From Acinetobacter rudis (GTDB taxonomy: Bacteria > Pseudomonadota > Gammaproteobacteria > Pseudomonadales > Moraxellaceae), in assembly GCF_031157835.1 (NCBI RefSeq), contig NZ_JAVIDR010000001.1, positions 352,712 through 416,711 on the forward strand: DNA of 64,000 bases, read 5' to 3'. Made by a program: the position numbers and the translations under genes. Shown piece after piece: positions 1 to 9,141 of the stretch. The notes beneath the pieces were generated by a model. The model was given only the letters and a program-made list of their open reading frames with translations. It had not been told where the DNA came from and did not search any database. Every line of letters begins with the position of its first letter. Within the stretch, counting starts at the first letter, position 1.

Positions 1-570
1 GCCATACCCCATGCTGCAATTGCTGGTGTTTGTCTATTTTTGTCTGGTTTAATTGCTGGCTATTTTGATAACCTTGCTGTCTATAGAAAAATAGGCCCAC
101 GACTTAAAGCACATCAACGCCTTTCACGGCTAATGGGAAGTGCCAGACTAGATCGGTTCGCAAATTATGTACAACGCAACTTAGGTGCGCTTGCTGGTAA
201 TTTCTTGTTTGGTATCATGCTGGGTAGTATGGGGACACTAGGCTTTATTTTAGGTTTACCTCTGGATATCAGACATATTGCCTTTGCTTCTGCCAACTTT
301 ATTCAAGGTCTATTATGTATCAGTGGCACACCTGATATTGGACTTATATTCGTTTCTTTCCTTGGCGTACTTTTAATTGGCCTCACCAACTTATTTGTCA
401 GTTTCAGCCTAACTGTTGTTGTTGCTTTACGTGCAAGACGTGTGCGCTTTGAACAATGGAAACCACTGGCAAAATTGGTCTACACTCATTTTTTCACTCG
501 ACCAATGGACTTTTTCTGGCCACCTAAAACACCAATAGAGCTAAATGACAACACTAAAAACACACCATAG
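1..570 (+). CDS. Site-specific recombinase (Gcr-like membrane protein), 3' part
   Basis: The reading frame is open from base 1, so the gene starts left of the window; a TTG at 40 is internal. The visible 189 residues are hydrophobic, with at least three predicted membrane segments around a Gly-rich stretch, and a basic stretch (LRARRVRFEQW) near the C-terminus. From memory this matches the C-terminal part of a long Acinetobacter/Neisseria family annotated 'site-specific recombinase' (gcr). That name is historical, and the membrane character argues against a soluble recombinase. The gene is followed by 169 bp holding the promoter of the next operon, so it is probably a separate unit. The family assignment is fairly confident; the biochemical function is unknown. 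Confidence 0.7.
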   Translation, partial: AIPHAAIAGVCLFLSGLIAGYFDNLAVYRKIGPRLKAHQRLSRLMGSARLDRFANYVQRNLGALAGNFLFGIMLGSMGTLGFILGLPLDIRHIAFASANFIQGLLCISGTPDIGLIFVSFLGVLLIGLTNLFVSFSLTVVVALRARRVRFEQWKPLAKLVYTHFFTRPMDFFWPPKTPIELNDNTKNTP

Positions 571-656
571 ATAACTATTTAACAACACATAAAAAAACAA
601 TTTATGTGCAACAAAAAATAACCTAATTAATCGATATTAATTCGTATTTGTAATGC

Positions 657-687
657 TTGAAAAAAAGTGTACCGACAAGTACACTTT
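657..687 (+). promoter_or_regulatory. Promoter of the PAP2-adeIJK operon with overlapping palindromic operator
   Basis: A -35 TTGAAA (657-662), a 17-bp spacer and a -10 TACACT (680-685) form a good sigma-70 promoter 55 bp upstream of the PAP2 gene start. A perfect inverted repeat, AAAGTGTAC (664-672) and GTACACTTT (679-687) with a 6-bp centre, fills the spacer and covers the -10. Occupancy by a dimeric repressor would block RNA polymerase. In A. baumannii adeIJK is repressed by the TetR-type regulator AdeN, which is the obvious candidate; adeN is not in this window. Confidence 0.6.
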
Positions 688-739
688 AGCGATTAAATTA
701 ATCCCAACGAAATTGGTTAATTTTATTTAGGTCAAACAG

Positions 740-1363
740 ATGCCTTATTCCTACATCATAATAAGTGGTATTGGGTTCATCATAAGCTGTCTTTGGATGC
801 TCAACCCAAGCATCCAAAATTATGATCAACTTGCTGTTCTTTGGGCGAGTCAATATCGCACTACCTTTTTAGATGAAATTGCAGTAACTTTATCTACATT
901 AGGGGGATTAATAACAGTACTTCTTATTTGCGGCATATATTGTGTAAGGTTATTGCGTTCAAAAAGCTACCATCAAGTAGCTTTTATTTGTTTAGCCATA
1001 TTCGGGAGTAGTGCAATTGGATGGGGACTCAAATCTCTGATACAACGACCACGCCCCAATGTAGTTGAAGCAATGGTACAAAGCTATGGTGCATCTTTTC
1101 CAAGTGCTCATAGTATTTACTCGATCGTAATTGCCTATGTTTTACTGTTTATATTTCAGAAACAAACTCACAGTAAAGTCATCCTAATGTTGATTGGTTT
1201 ATGGCCAGTCTGTATGGGGTTATCGCGAATTTATCTTGGCGTTCACTATCCAACTGATGTTCTTGCCGGATGGAGTGTCGGTTTAATGTGGATTGCACTA
1301 TTGCAATGCGCATTTAACAAGTTTGTATACCTTAAAACAAATAACTTTTTAGATAAGATCTAA
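740..1363 (+). CDS. PAP2-family membrane phosphatase
   Basis: A 207-residue integral membrane phosphatase of the type 2 phosphatidic acid phosphatase / undecaprenyl pyrophosphate phosphatase superfamily. All three signature motifs are present: K98...R103-P104 (KSLIQRPRP), PSAH at 121-124, and SR at 162-163 with H169 and D173 (SRIYLGVHYPTD). About five or six hydrophobic segments are visible. Likely substrates are lipid pyrophosphates or phosphatidate at the periplasmic face of the inner membrane. It ends 13 bp before adeI, and the only recognisable promoter lies upstream of it, so it is probably co-transcribed with the efflux genes. The exact substrate cannot be told from sequence. Confidence 0.85.
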   Translation: MPYSYIIISGIGFIISCLWMLNPSIQNYDQLAVLWASQYRTTFLDEIAVTLSTLGGLITVLLICGIYCVRLLRSKSYHQVAFICLAIFGSSAIGWGLKSLIQRPRPNVVEAMVQSYGASFPSAHSIYSIVIAYVLLFIFQKQTHSKVILMLIGLWPVCMGLSRIYLGVHYPTDVLAGWSVGLMWIALLQCAFNKFVYLKTNNFLDKI

Positions 1364-1376
1364 ACGAGGTGGAATA

Positions 1377-2621
1377 ATGATGTCAGCAAAGCTTTGGGCT
1401 CCAACCCTTACTGCTTGTGCTTTAGCAACAAGTATTGCACTTGTGGGTTGTAGCAAAGATCCAAAGGAGGCACAGCAAGCGGCTGCTGCACAGAAAATGC
1501 CACCTACTGAAGTCGGTGTCATTGTTGCTCAACCACAAAGTATTGAACAATCAGTTGAACTTTCAGGAAGAACTTCAGCGTATCAAATTTCTGAAGTACG
1601 CCCACAAACTAGTGGTGTTATTTTAAAGCGTTTATTTGCTGAGGGTAGTTTTGTCCGTGAAGGCCAACCGCTTTACCAAATTGATTCAAGTACTAACCGT
1701 GCAACCTTGGATAACGCTAGAGCAACTTTAGTTCGCCAACAAGCTAATCTAAATGCACTACGTGTTAAAGCAAACCGTTATAGCCAGCTTACTGGCATTA
1801 ATGCTGTTTCCAAACAAGAATATGATGACATTATTGCTCAAGTACGATTAGCTGAAGCTGATGTAGCTGCATCTCAAGCACTCGTACGTAATGCGCAGAT
1901 TGATCTAGGTTATTCAACTGTACGTGCGCCAATTTCAGGCCAATCAAACCGTTCAAGTGTAACCGCTGGTGCTTTAGTCACTGCAAATCAAGCCAATGCT
2001 TTGGTCACTATTCAGCAGCTTGATCCGATCTATGTTGACATCAATCAATCAAGTGCTGAACTACTACGTCTAAGACAACAGTTAAGCCAAGGTAGTATTG
2101 ACCGTAGTAATAATACGAAAGTTCGCTTACGCCTTGAAGATGGCAGCACTTACCCAGTTGAAGGTAACTTACAGTTCTCTGATGCAAGCGTAAATCCAGA
2201 TACAGGTACGATTACGTTACGTGCTGTGTTCCCGAACCCAAATCATTTATTACTTCCTGGCATGTTTGCAAATGCGCAAATTGTTCAAGGGGTTATTCCA
2301 AATGCTTACTTGGTTCCACAACCTGCCGTGACACGTACTCCAACGGGTCAAGCAGTAGCAATGCTGGTTAATGCCAAAGGTGTTGTTGAACCTCGTCCGA
2401 TTACAACTGCTGGCGTAAATGGTCAGAATTGGATCGTGACTGCTGGATTAAATGCAGGTGATAAAATCATTGTAGATGGCATTGCCAAAGTTAAACCAGA
2501 ACAACAAGTTGTTGCCAAACCATATCAACCTAAAGCTGCTGCACCTCAACCAGCTTCGCCAGCCAATAAAGCTGCGAGTCCAGCACCTGCTGCTGAACAA
2601 AAAGCTGCTTCTCAAGCATAA
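1377..2621 (+). CDS. adeI: RND efflux periplasmic adaptor AdeI
   Basis: Membrane-fusion lipoprotein (414 aa) of the AdeIJK tripartite multidrug pump, bridging AdeJ in the inner membrane and AdeK in the outer membrane. The N-terminus MMSAKLWAPTLTACALA leads to a lipobox (LVGC, Cys25), so it should be lipid-anchored on the periplasmic side. The order barrel-sandwich, alpha-hairpin (about 95-175), barrel and membrane-proximal domain is typical. The C-terminus is an Ala/Pro/Lys-rich low-complexity tail from about 385. The protein closely resembles the remembered A. baumannii AdeI. Two ATGs are adjacent (1377 and 1380) behind an AGGTGGA-like site; either is possible. adeJ follows after 11 bp. Confidence 0.95.
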   Translation: MMSAKLWAPTLTACALATSIALVGCSKDPKEAQQAAAAQKMPPTEVGVIVAQPQSIEQSVELSGRTSAYQISEVRPQTSGVILKRLFAEGSFVREGQPLYQIDSSTNRATLDNARATLVRQQANLNALRVKANRYSQLTGINAVSKQEYDDIIAQVRLAEADVAASQALVRNAQIDLGYSTVRAPISGQSNRSSVTAGALVTANQANALVTIQQLDPIYVDINQSSAELLRLRQQLSQGSIDRSNNTKVRLRLEDGSTYPVEGNLQFSDASVNPDTGTITLRAVFPNPNHLLLPGMFANAQIVQGVIPNAYLVPQPAVTRTPTGQAVAMLVNAKGVVEPRPITTAGVNGQNWIVTAGLNAGDKIIVDGIAKVKPEQQVVAKPYQPKAAAPQPASPANKAASPAPAAEQKAASQA

Positions 2622-2632
2622 GGGGTTTTTGA

Positions 2633-5600
2633 ATGGCTCACTTTTTTATTCATCGCCCTATTTTTGCGTGGGTGATTGCACTGGTCATCATGTTGGCAGG
2701 TATTCTTACCTTGACCAAGATGCCCATTGCACAATACCCAACCATTGCCCCCCCTGTGGTGACGATCTCTGCAACTTATCCTGGCGCTTCAGCGTCAACT
2801 GTTGAAAATACAGTAACTCAGATCATTGAACAGCAAATGAATGGTCTTGATGGGTTGCGTTATATTTCATCGAACAGTGCAAGTAATGGTCAAGCTTCAA
2901 TTAACCTAAACTTTGCTCAAGGGGTTGATCCTGATATTGCACAAGTTCAGGTACAAAACAAGCTACAGTCTGCAACAGCATTGCTGCCACAAGATGTGCA
3001 ACGTCAAGGTTTAAAAGTCACTAAATCTGGCGCTAGCTTCTTACAAGTAATTGCATTTTACTCACCAGACAATAGCCTCTCTGCTGCTGACATTAAAGAC
3101 TATGTCAATGCCAACCTTTCTGAACCACTTAGCCGCGTAGCTGGTGTAGGTGAGGTTCAGGTATTTGGTGGTTCATACGCAATGCGTATCTGGCTTGACC
3201 CTGCCAAAATGACCAACTTAAAAGTGACTGCAAGTGACGTTGTGGCTGCATTAAATGCACAGAACGCACAAGTTGCTGTTGGTCAATTAGGTGGTGCTCC
3301 ATCTGTACAAGGTCAAACACTTAATGCCACAGTGAATGCACAAAGTATGTTGCAAACACCTGAGCAATTCGGAAAAATCTTCTTGAAAAACACCGCTTCT
3401 GGTGCTCAAGTTTTACTTTCAGATGTTGCTCGTATTGAACTTGGTTCTGATAACTATCAATTTGACTCTAAGTTCAATGGCAAACCTGCTGGTGGTGTGG
3501 CAATTAAACTCGCAACTGGAGCAAACGCACTTGATACAGCTACTGCTGTTGAAGCACGCTTAAAAGAGTTACGTCGTAACTATCCTGCAGGTTTAGAAGA
3601 TACCCTTGCCTTTGATACCACACCATTTATCAAACTCTCTATTAAGAGTGTTGTGAAAACTTTGGTTGAAGCGATCATCTTGGTATTTATCGTTATGTTC
3701 CTGTTCTTACAGAACTGGCGTGCAACGATTATTCCAACCATGGCTGTACCCGTTGTTGTTCTTGGTACATTTACCGTCATTAATATGTTTGGGTTCTCCA
3801 TCAACACCTTAACCATGTTTGCCATGGTACTGGCAATTGGTCTATTGGTGGATGATGCGATCGTTGTGGTGGAAAACGTTGAACGTGTTATGGTCGAAGA
3901 ACACCTCGATCCTGTCACAGCCACTGAAGTTTCAATGACACAAATTTCAGGCGCTTTAGTTGGTATTACCAGCGTTCTTTCAGCTGTATTTATTCCAATG
4001 GCGTTCTTTGGTGGTACAACAGGGGTAATTTACCGACAATTCTCTATCACCCTTGTCACAGCAATGGTCTTATCATTGGTTGTCGCATTAACCTTCACCC
4101 CTGCACTTTGTGCAACCTTATTAAAGCAACATGATCCAAACAAAGCAGAAAGTAATAATATTTTCTCGCGTTTCTTTACTTGGTTTAACCGTAGCTTTGA
4201 TAAAACAGCTGAAAAATATCAAAATGGTGTCAATCGCATGATCCACCATAAGGTATTTTCTGGCGTAGTATATGCTGCAGTAATTGCAGTCATTGTGGTG
4301 ATCTTTAAACTTATGCCATCTTCTTTCCTTCCAGAAGAAGACCAAGGGGTTGTGTTTACACTCGTTCAATTGCCACCAAACGCAAGTATGGAACGTACAA
4401 GTCATACCATTGATACAATGACTGATTTCTTCTTAAAAAATGAAGAAAAAACGGTTCAATCTGTATTTTCGGTGACTGGATTCTCGTTTACTGGTGTTGG
4501 CCAAAATGCGGGTCTAGCTTTTATTAAATTAAAAGATTGGAGTGAGCGAACTACGCCTGAGCAACAAATTGATGCTCTAATTAAGCGTGGTATGGCCTTG
4601 AATGTACTTGTAAAAGATGCAAGCTACATCATGCCAATTAAACTACCTGCTATGCCAGAACTAGGTGTTGCTTCTGGTTTCGACTTCCAGCTTAAAGATG
4701 TTTCAGGTCAAGGTCATGAAAAACTCATGGCTGCACGTAACATGATTTTAGGTATGGCAGCAAAAGACCCACGTTTGGCTGGTGTACGTCCAAATGGTCA
4801 AGAAGATACACCTCAATATCAAATTTACATTGATCAAGCTCAAGCAGGTTCAATGGGAATTAGCCTTGCAGAAATTAATGCAACCATGAGTATGACTTGG
4901 GGCGGATACTACGTAAACGATTTCGTAGACCGTGGCCGTGTTAAAAAGGTTTATGTACAAGGTCAAGCAAATGCACGCATGATGCCTGAAGACTTAAACA
5001 AATGGTATGTCCGTAACAACAAAGGTGAAATGGTTCCATTCTCAGCCTTTGCAACAGGCGAATGGACTTATGGTTCACCACGTCTTGAGCGTTACAACGG
5101 CGTATCATCTGTGAATATTCAAGGTACTCCTGCGCCAGGCGTGAGTTCTGGTGTTGCAATGCAAGCCATGGAAGAGATTGCAGCAAAACTTCCATCTATG
5201 GGCTTAGCTGGTTTCGACCACGAATGGACTGGTTTGTCATTAGAAGAACGTGAGTCTGGTGCTCAAGCACCTGCCCTATTGCTTCTTTCATTGTTAATTG
5301 TCTTCCTTTGTTTGGCAGCACTTTATGAAAGCTGGTCAATTCCGTTCTCTGTTATTTTGGTTGTGCCGCTTGGCCTAGTGGGTGCTTTTGCATTAACTTA
5401 CCTTGGTATGATCATCAAACATGATCCGAACTTGTCCTTTAACATTTACTTCCAAGTGGCATTGGTTGCAGTTATTGGTCTCTCAGCCAAAAACGCAATC
5501 TTAATTGTTGAATTTGCCAAAGAGTTACAAGAGAAAGGCGAAGATTTATTTGCAGCAACGCTACACGCTTCACGTATGCGTCTTCGTCCAATCATTATGA

Positions 5601-5812
5601 CGACTTTGGCCTTTGGTTTTGGGGTACTCCCTCTTGCACTCTCATCTGGTGCAGGTGCAGGTAGCCAGCACTCAGTAGGTTTTGGTGTACTTGGTGGGGT
5701 AATTAGTTCTACACTACTCGGTATCTTCTTTATTCCAGTATTCTTTGTCTGGATCCGAAGTGTATTCAAATACAAACCCAAAACAATAACAAATCAGGAG
5801 CATTCATCGTGA
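2633..5812 (+). CDS. adeJ: RND efflux transporter AdeJ
   Basis: Proton-driven inner-membrane transporter (1059 aa, the normal size for HAE-1 RND pumps) exporting beta-lactams, fluoroquinolones, tetracyclines, chloramphenicol and other drugs in A. baumannii. The N-terminus MAHFFIHRPIFAWV is the family signature. The proton relay is intact: D407-D408 in GLLVDDAIVVVE and K953 in LSAKNAILIVEF. Twelve membrane segments and two large periplasmic loops are evident. The gene's TGA overlaps the ATG of adeK, indicating translational coupling. Stoichiometric expression with adeI and adeK is expected. Confidence 0.96.
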   Translation: MAHFFIHRPIFAWVIALVIMLAGILTLTKMPIAQYPTIAPPVVTISATYPGASASTVENTVTQIIEQQMNGLDGLRYISSNSASNGQASINLNFAQGVDPDIAQVQVQNKLQSATALLPQDVQRQGLKVTKSGASFLQVIAFYSPDNSLSAADIKDYVNANLSEPLSRVAGVGEVQVFGGSYAMRIWLDPAKMTNLKVTASDVVAALNAQNAQVAVGQLGGAPSVQGQTLNATVNAQSMLQTPEQFGKIFLKNTASGAQVLLSDVARIELGSDNYQFDSKFNGKPAGGVAIKLATGANALDTATAVEARLKELRRNYPAGLEDTLAFDTTPFIKLSIKSVVKTLVEAIILVFIVMFLFLQNWRATIIPTMAVPVVVLGTFTVINMFGFSINTLTMFAMVLAIGLLVDDAIVVVENVERVMVEEHLDPVTATEVSMTQISGALVGITSVLSAVFIPMAFFGGTTGVIYRQFSITLVTAMVLSLVVALTFTPALCATLLKQHDPNKAESNNIFSRFFTWFNRSFDKTAEKYQNGVNRMIHHKVFSGVVYAAVIAVIVVIFKLMPSSFLPEEDQGVVFTLVQLPPNASMERTSHTIDTMTDFFLKNEEKTVQSVFSVTGFSFTGVGQNAGLAFIKLKDWSERTTPEQQIDALIKRGMALNVLVKDASYIMPIKLPAMPELGVASGFDFQLKDVSGQGHEKLMAARNMILGMAAKDPRLAGVRPNGQEDTPQYQIYIDQAQAGSMGISLAEINATMSMTWGGYYVNDFVDRGRVKKVYVQGQANARMMPEDLNKWYVRNNKGEMVPFSAFATGEWTYGSPRLERYNGVSSVNIQGTPAPGVSSGVAMQAMEEIAAKLPSMGLAGFDHEWTGLSLEERESGAQAPALLLLSLLIVFLCLAALYESWSIPFSVILVVPLGLVGAFALTYLGMIIKHDPNLSFNIYFQVALVAVIGLSAKNAILIVEFAKELQEKGEDLFAATLHASRMRLRPIIMTTLAFGFGVLPLALSSGAGAGSQHSVGFGVLGGVISSTLLGIFFIPVFFVWIRSVFKYKPKTITNQEHSS

Positions 5813-7269
5813 TGCAAAACTTATGGTCTCTTTCAGGTCGTAGCATCGCACTCTCTGCGCTCGTCATGTCTTTGGCAGCCTGCCAAAGCATGCGTGGCCC
5901 AGAGCCGGTCGCTCAGCCAACTATTCCGCAAGGTTATGTCAACACTAATGCTGGCCAATCTATTGCAGAAAAAGGCTACAAAGACTTTTTTTCTGATGCA
6001 CGTTTATTAAAAGTAATTGATCTTTCTTTAGAAAATAACCGTGATTTACGTACTGCTGCCTTGAACATTCAACGTGCACAGCAACAGTATCAAATTTCAG
6101 AAAACAACCAACTACCTACGATTGGGGCAAGTGGTAGTGTGGTACGACAAGTTACACCATCACGCGATCCAAATAACCCTTATTCAACCTATCAGGTTGG
6201 TCTTGGGGTTACGGCTTATGAACTCGACTTTTGGGGACGTGTACGTAGCTTAAAAGACAATGCATTAGATACTTTCCTATCTACACAAAGTTCACGAGAT
6301 GCAACACAAATTGCACTCATTGGACAAGTTGCACAAGCATGGTTAAGTTATTCATATGCAAATGAACAATTACGTCTTTCAGAGCAAACATTAAAAGCAC
6401 AATTAGATTCATACAATCTAAACAAAAAGCGTTTTGATGTGGGCATTGATAGTGAAATCCCTGTTCGTCAAGCACAAGTTTCTGTAGAGACTGCGCGTAG
6501 TGATGTCGCAAACTTCAAGACTCAAGTTGTACAAGCGAAAAACTTACTTGATCTACTTGTTGGACAACCTGTTAGCAAAGACCTTCTACCGTCTAAAGCA
6601 GTTACACGAATCACCAATGACAGAACCTTATTTACAGGTATGCCAAGTGATTTATTGTACAACCGCCCAGACATCAAAACTGCTGAGTACCAACTCAGTG
6701 CTGCTGGAGCCAACATTGGTGCCGCACGTGCGCAAATGTTCCCAACAATTAGTCTGACGGGTACTGCTGGTTATGCCTCAACTGATTTAAATAAACTGTT
6801 TAGATCAGGAAGCTTTGCATGGTCAATCGGACCAAGTATCGACATGCCAATTTTTGATTGGGGTACACGTAAAGCAAATGTGAAAATTTCTGAGACTGAT
6901 CAACAAATTGCTTTAGCGAACTATGAAAAGTCAATTCAATCGGCTTTCCGTGAAGTTAATGATGCTTTGGCGACACGCCAACATATTGGTGACCGCATCA
7001 CAGCTCAACAGAACTTAGTTCAAGCAACGAACGTCACTTATAAACTTTCAAGTGCACGTTTCCGTTCTGGTATTGATAGCTTCTTAACTGTTCTTGATGC
7101 TCAACGTACTTCTTACTCTGCTGAACAAGGTTTATTACTATTACAACAAGCTGATTTAAACAATCAAATTGAACTGTATAAAACCTTAGGCGGTGGCGTA
7201 AAAGCAACAACAGCCGAACAAGTAAGTTACCCAGCTTCAAGTTCTCAGCAACACTACAGCAAGAAATAA
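5812..7269 (+). CDS. adeK: RND efflux outer-membrane channel AdeK
   Basis: TolC/OprM-family outer-membrane lipoprotein (485 aa) completing the AdeIJK pump. The signal sequence ends in a lipobox (SLAACQ), and two repeated outer-membrane-efflux domains follow, with the typical segment GVTAYELDFWGR and the matching SIGPSIDMPIFDWG in the second repeat. I start it at the ATG at 5812, which overlaps the adeJ stop as TGATG and has a CAGGAG site about 12 bases upstream. A GTG at 5809 is also in frame but less likely. A strong terminator follows, closing the operon. Confidence 0.95.
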   Translation: MQNLWSLSGRSIALSALVMSLAACQSMRGPEPVAQPTIPQGYVNTNAGQSIAEKGYKDFFSDARLLKVIDLSLENNRDLRTAALNIQRAQQQYQISENNQLPTIGASGSVVRQVTPSRDPNNPYSTYQVGLGVTAYELDFWGRVRSLKDNALDTFLSTQSSRDATQIALIGQVAQAWLSYSYANEQLRLSEQTLKAQLDSYNLNKKRFDVGIDSEIPVRQAQVSVETARSDVANFKTQVVQAKNLLDLLVGQPVSKDLLPSKAVTRITNDRTLFTGMPSDLLYNRPDIKTAEYQLSAAGANIGAARAQMFPTISLTGTAGYASTDLNKLFRSGSFAWSIGPSIDMPIFDWGTRKANVKISETDQQIALANYEKSIQSAFREVNDALATRQHIGDRITAQQNLVQATNVTYKLSSARFRSGIDSFLTVLDAQRTSYSAEQGLLLLQQADLNNQIELYKTLGGGVKATTAEQVSYPASSSQQHYSKK

Positions 7270-7305
7270 TGGTTACTGCTAAGTTCACTTAGCACTGCCA
7301 TAAAC

Positions 7306-7339
7306 AAAACCCACTGTACTCTCATGCAGTGGGTTTTTT
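7306..7339 (+). terminator. Rho-independent terminator after adeK
   Basis: Inverted repeat AAAACCCACTG / CAGTGGGTTTT with a 10-base loop followed by a T run, 37 bases after the adeK stop. It closes the PAP2-adeIJK transcript. Confidence 0.9.
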
Positions 7340-7414
7340 ACTTATTCAAAATTCATCATCGCAATTGACTTAATAAAGTGAATTTATCACCTAAATCATG
7401 AGACTAATTCTTCA

Positions 7415-8227
7415 CTACTTCACGGCACTTTTACGAATAACTTTATACAAAGCTTTAGGAGAAAGACGTGAAAGGAATACCCCTAGCTTTTCTTTCACCC
7501 CAGCCACTACAATATATTCTTCGCCATGCATTAATGCCTTAATGACTTGATTGGCAAAATCATCAGCCGATAAACCATTTGCAATCGCTTCATCTTGATG
7601 GCCCTGTGCTTGCCCTACTCCATTTAGAGCATTAAAGGACACATTGGTCTGCACAAAACCTGGAAATACAACCGATACCTGGACACCCTGATCGGCAACT
7701 TCAGCCCGTAAACTATTAGCCCATAAATGAATGGCCGCTTTTGCAGCAGAATAACTAGCACGGTATTGTGTTCCTAATAAACCCGCCACACTAGAAATAA
7801 AAACAATACGCCCAGACTTTTGTTGCAATAAAGTAGGTAATACCGTTTTTGTGAGAAAGACCTGAGAAAAATAATCTATCTCCATAATGGCTCGTTCTGT
7901 CTGCATATTAGTTTCACTAATCAAAGCACGTTGACTTAGACCAGCATTATTAATTAACCAATCAATACGACCATATTTTTCTAATATCTGGGTATATGTG
8001 GCTTGAACCTGCTCCTCATTAGTCACATCCATTGCAATACTTAAGTGATTGTCAGGTTGAGATAAGCTTGCACGAACCTGTTCTAGTACTTCAAAGCGTC
8101 TGGCAGTTAAAATCACATGTGCTCCCTGACTTGCACACGCCTTTGCCAACGCCTCACCTAAACCCGAGGATGCCCCAGTAATCCATACCACTTTTGCATC
8201 CAATGCATCTAAACCATATTTTTGCAT
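7415..8227 (-). CDS. SDR-family NAD(P)-dependent oxidoreductase
   Basis: Classical short-chain dehydrogenase/reductase of 270 aa. The Rossmann glycine motif TGASSGLGEA lies at about 19-28, the NNAG motif in the middle, and the catalytic Ser with YxxxK as YSAAK. Substrate is unknown; the family acts on alcohols, ketones and lipid intermediates. The C-terminus is basic (SPKALYKVIRKSAVK) and may contact membrane. Its start overlaps the 3' end of the upstream hypothetical gene by 19 bp, so the two form an operon. Confidence 0.9.
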   Translation of the reverse strand: MQKYGLDALDAKVVWITGASSGLGEALAKACASQGAHVILTARRFEVLEQVRASLSQPDNHLSIAMDVTNEEQVQATYTQILEKYGRIDWLINNAGLSQRALISETNMQTERAIMEIDYFSQVFLTKTVLPTLLQQKSGRIVFISSVAGLLGTQYRASYSAAKAAIHLWANSLRAEVADQGVQVSVVFPGFVQTNVSFNALNGVGQAQGHQDEAIANGLSADDFANQVIKALMHGEEYIVVAGVKEKLGVFLSRLSPKALYKVIRKSAVK

Positions 8228-8949
8228 GTGTCATTATCCTTATTATTTAAACTCAATTGCTTTTGCTGTTGCTTATGTAAAAATGAAAAAAAGTGATCTA
8301 AATAGGGCGCTGCACGTAAGGCGGTTAAATTAGAGGTTACTTTTTCCAACCGTTGATAACCAATCTGAGTACACATATGAATGACACCATCTAAAGTTTT
8401 ATTCACTAAAAAATTAAATTTTAATGTCGTTTTAGGCTGTACAATTAATGCCTGTACTCCTACATCAATAATCTGCACAAGATTAGCAAATCCCTGCTTA
8501 ACCGCCAGATCCTCTCCAGCCCTAATTTGATTTAAACATTGTATTTGTTGTTCGGCCAAAAGATCATTAATTTCATAAATCAAATAATCTTTTCCCTCAT
8601 GTTCCCTCATCCATTCATCTAAATAGTTCACTAAGGGAATAAGACGTTGGTTATTAAAAAAAGAAACGGCATAAGGCATATAATGCTGGATATAACCTGC
8701 TATTTTATCAATCACTTGTTGAGAACTTTCACGTCCATGACGATCAACTTTTTCAGCTTCTAGTTGATCAACCTTACGAATCAGTTCTGTAAACACCTGA
8801 TCAAGTACAGCACATGCTAAATCAGCCAAGATTACGCCTAACACCTTGGCTTGACGTGGTGCATTCGGTGTATTAATAAGCTGTGTGACTTGCTTAAAAC
8901 GTTGATGTAGTTCTGGTTGCATCTGTAAATAAACCGCATAACTTGTCAC
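8209..8949 (-). CDS. Hypothetical alpha-helical protein
   Basis: A 246-residue protein with no signal peptide or clear membrane segment, rich in Gln, Leu and predicted helix, and with a polar tail after KQQQKQLSL. I do not recognise a domain or catalytic motif. It starts with ATG and its 3' end overlaps the downstream SDR gene by 19 bp, so it is almost certainly real and co-expressed with it. A role linked to the SDR (for example lipid or polyester metabolism) is only a guess from context. Confidence 0.75.
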   Translation of the reverse strand: MTSYAVYLQMQPELHQRFKQVTQLINTPNAPRQAKVLGVILADLACAVLDQVFTELIRKVDQLEAEKVDRHGRESSQQVIDKIAGYIQHYMPYAVSFFNNQRLIPLVNYLDEWMREHEGKDYLIYEINDLLAEQQIQCLNQIRAGEDLAVKQGFANLVQIIDVGVQALIVQPKTTLKFNFLVNKTLDGVIHMCTQIGYQRLEKVTSNLTALRAAPYLDHFFSFLHKQQQKQLSLNNKDNDTCKNMV

Positions 8950-9141
8950 AATATATCCCCTCCGCTGTGCTGATTATTGATAACACCAACTAGTACATTT
9001 TTCCCATTTAAAATCATAAAGTCCCTGCTTTGCATAATCTGGCATAAAGTTCAGTAAAATGCATTTGCATGACATGTCCTAATAGCACTATTTTTTGCTA
9101 CAATGTTCAGAATTTTTTTCCACTTTTGATCTGTATTGACT

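Noticed and set aside
1435..2805. Overlapping frames within adeI and adeJ
   Set aside because: Shadows of strongly coding frames, with no start signals.
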